DNA of 32,806 nt, from assembly GCA_028456385.1 (NCBI GenBank), contig JALNQF010000413.1, forward strand, positions 1 to 32,806, written 5' to 3'. The DNA comes from Ophiosphaerella korrae. Taxonomy: Eukaryota; Ascomycota; Dothideomycetes; Pleosporales; Phaeosphaeriaceae. This document shows positions 32,571 to 32,806 of the stretch, piece after piece. The position numbers and the translations under genes were made by a program. Below the pieces are notes generated by a model. It made no database searches. It was not told where the DNA came from and worked only from the letters and a program-made list of their open reading frames with translations. Every line of letters begins with the position of its first letter. The stretch's first letter is position 1.

Positions 32571-32806
32571 TGTCGCAAGTTAGAGCTTCGCTCCATACGA
32601 TTCAGGTAAGCCCGCAGCAGTAAGCGAGCCGCACGAGCCGTTCGAGCTGCTCCACTGTATATAAGTAGCCCAGCTCAGATAGCTCTTCAATCAATGATCA
32701 TCTCCCACTCATTCCTGAGCTCGCATCTCGCAACAGTTATGAGCCCGGCGCTGAAAATCACTCGATAGTTCCATCCTGTGCACTGCAGCAAGAGATCGCG
32801 AGCTCA
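32571..32806 (+). mobile_element. Start of an un-mutated LTR (young retrotransposon), cut by the window edge
   Basis: At 32,571 composition changes within one base from RIP-mutated to about half GC, with CA and TG freely present. The new sequence starts TGTCGCAAGTTAGAGC, contains a TATA box (TATATAA, 32,658-32,664) and continues past the end of the window. An LTR is the best explanation: TG start, internal core promoter and insertion into another element. The element type cannot be told from here. Confidence 0.65.
32658..32665 (+). promoter_or_regulatory. TATA box in the young LTR
   Basis: TATATAAG about 88 bp from the presumed LTR start, undamaged, as expected for an LTR promoter that may still work. 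Confidence 0.5.

Overview
The window looks like filamentous ascomycete (Pezizomycotina) nuclear DNA. Two long AT-rich blocks (about 1-16,170 and 27,250-32,570) are saturated with TA and TAG and poor in CAG, CAT, TGG and TGC. This is the signature of repeat-induced point mutation (RIP, CpA to TpA on either strand). Between them lies a higher-GC island (about 16,600-27,200) whose genes carry short GT...AG introns with CTAAC-type branch sites.

Left block: a full-length RIP-damaged Ty3/Gypsy chromovirus (LTRs 270-711 and 6652-7093, 5-bp duplication GTAAT) is followed by a relic with a chromodomain-like reading, twin palindromes, and a pogo/Fot1 DNA transposon with about 65-bp inverted ends (8888-10757). 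A rearranged Ty1/Copia element (about 11,075-16,167) comes next. Its 5' LTR was invaded by a 539-bp TRIM-like mini-retrotransposon with perfect ATTCT duplications.

Island: a degenerate minus-strand gene of unknown family (16,600-18,978) is full of TAG/TAA stops near the Copia element. It abuts a less damaged minus-strand gene (18,979-21,122). The one clearly intact gene is a secreted copper amine oxidase on the minus strand (22,889-25,937). I could resolve it into 14 exons whose phases all agree, coding for 774 residues with the TPQ tyrosine, catalytic Asp and three copper His present. Upstream it has a TATA box and a tight cluster of three HGATAR sites, consistent with use of amines as a nitrogen source.

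Right block: a second pogo-type transposon (from 27,063) is interrupted by a solo LTR of the same TRIM family with perfect CTAGA duplications. After it come two related Gypsy elements in opposite orientation: X (minus, 28,742-30,507) carries integrase C-terminus, chromodomain and 3' LTR; Y (plus, from 30,508) carries 5' LTR and Gag with two zinc knuckles. At 32,571 the sequence switches abruptly to un-mutated DNA that looks like the start of a young LTR inserted after RIP.

No tRNA, rRNA, CRISPR array or prokaryotic feature was seen. The main interest is the nested, datable transposon layering, the spread of RIP into neighbouring genes, and an amine oxidase surviving in that setting. I did not find a clearly new molecular system.
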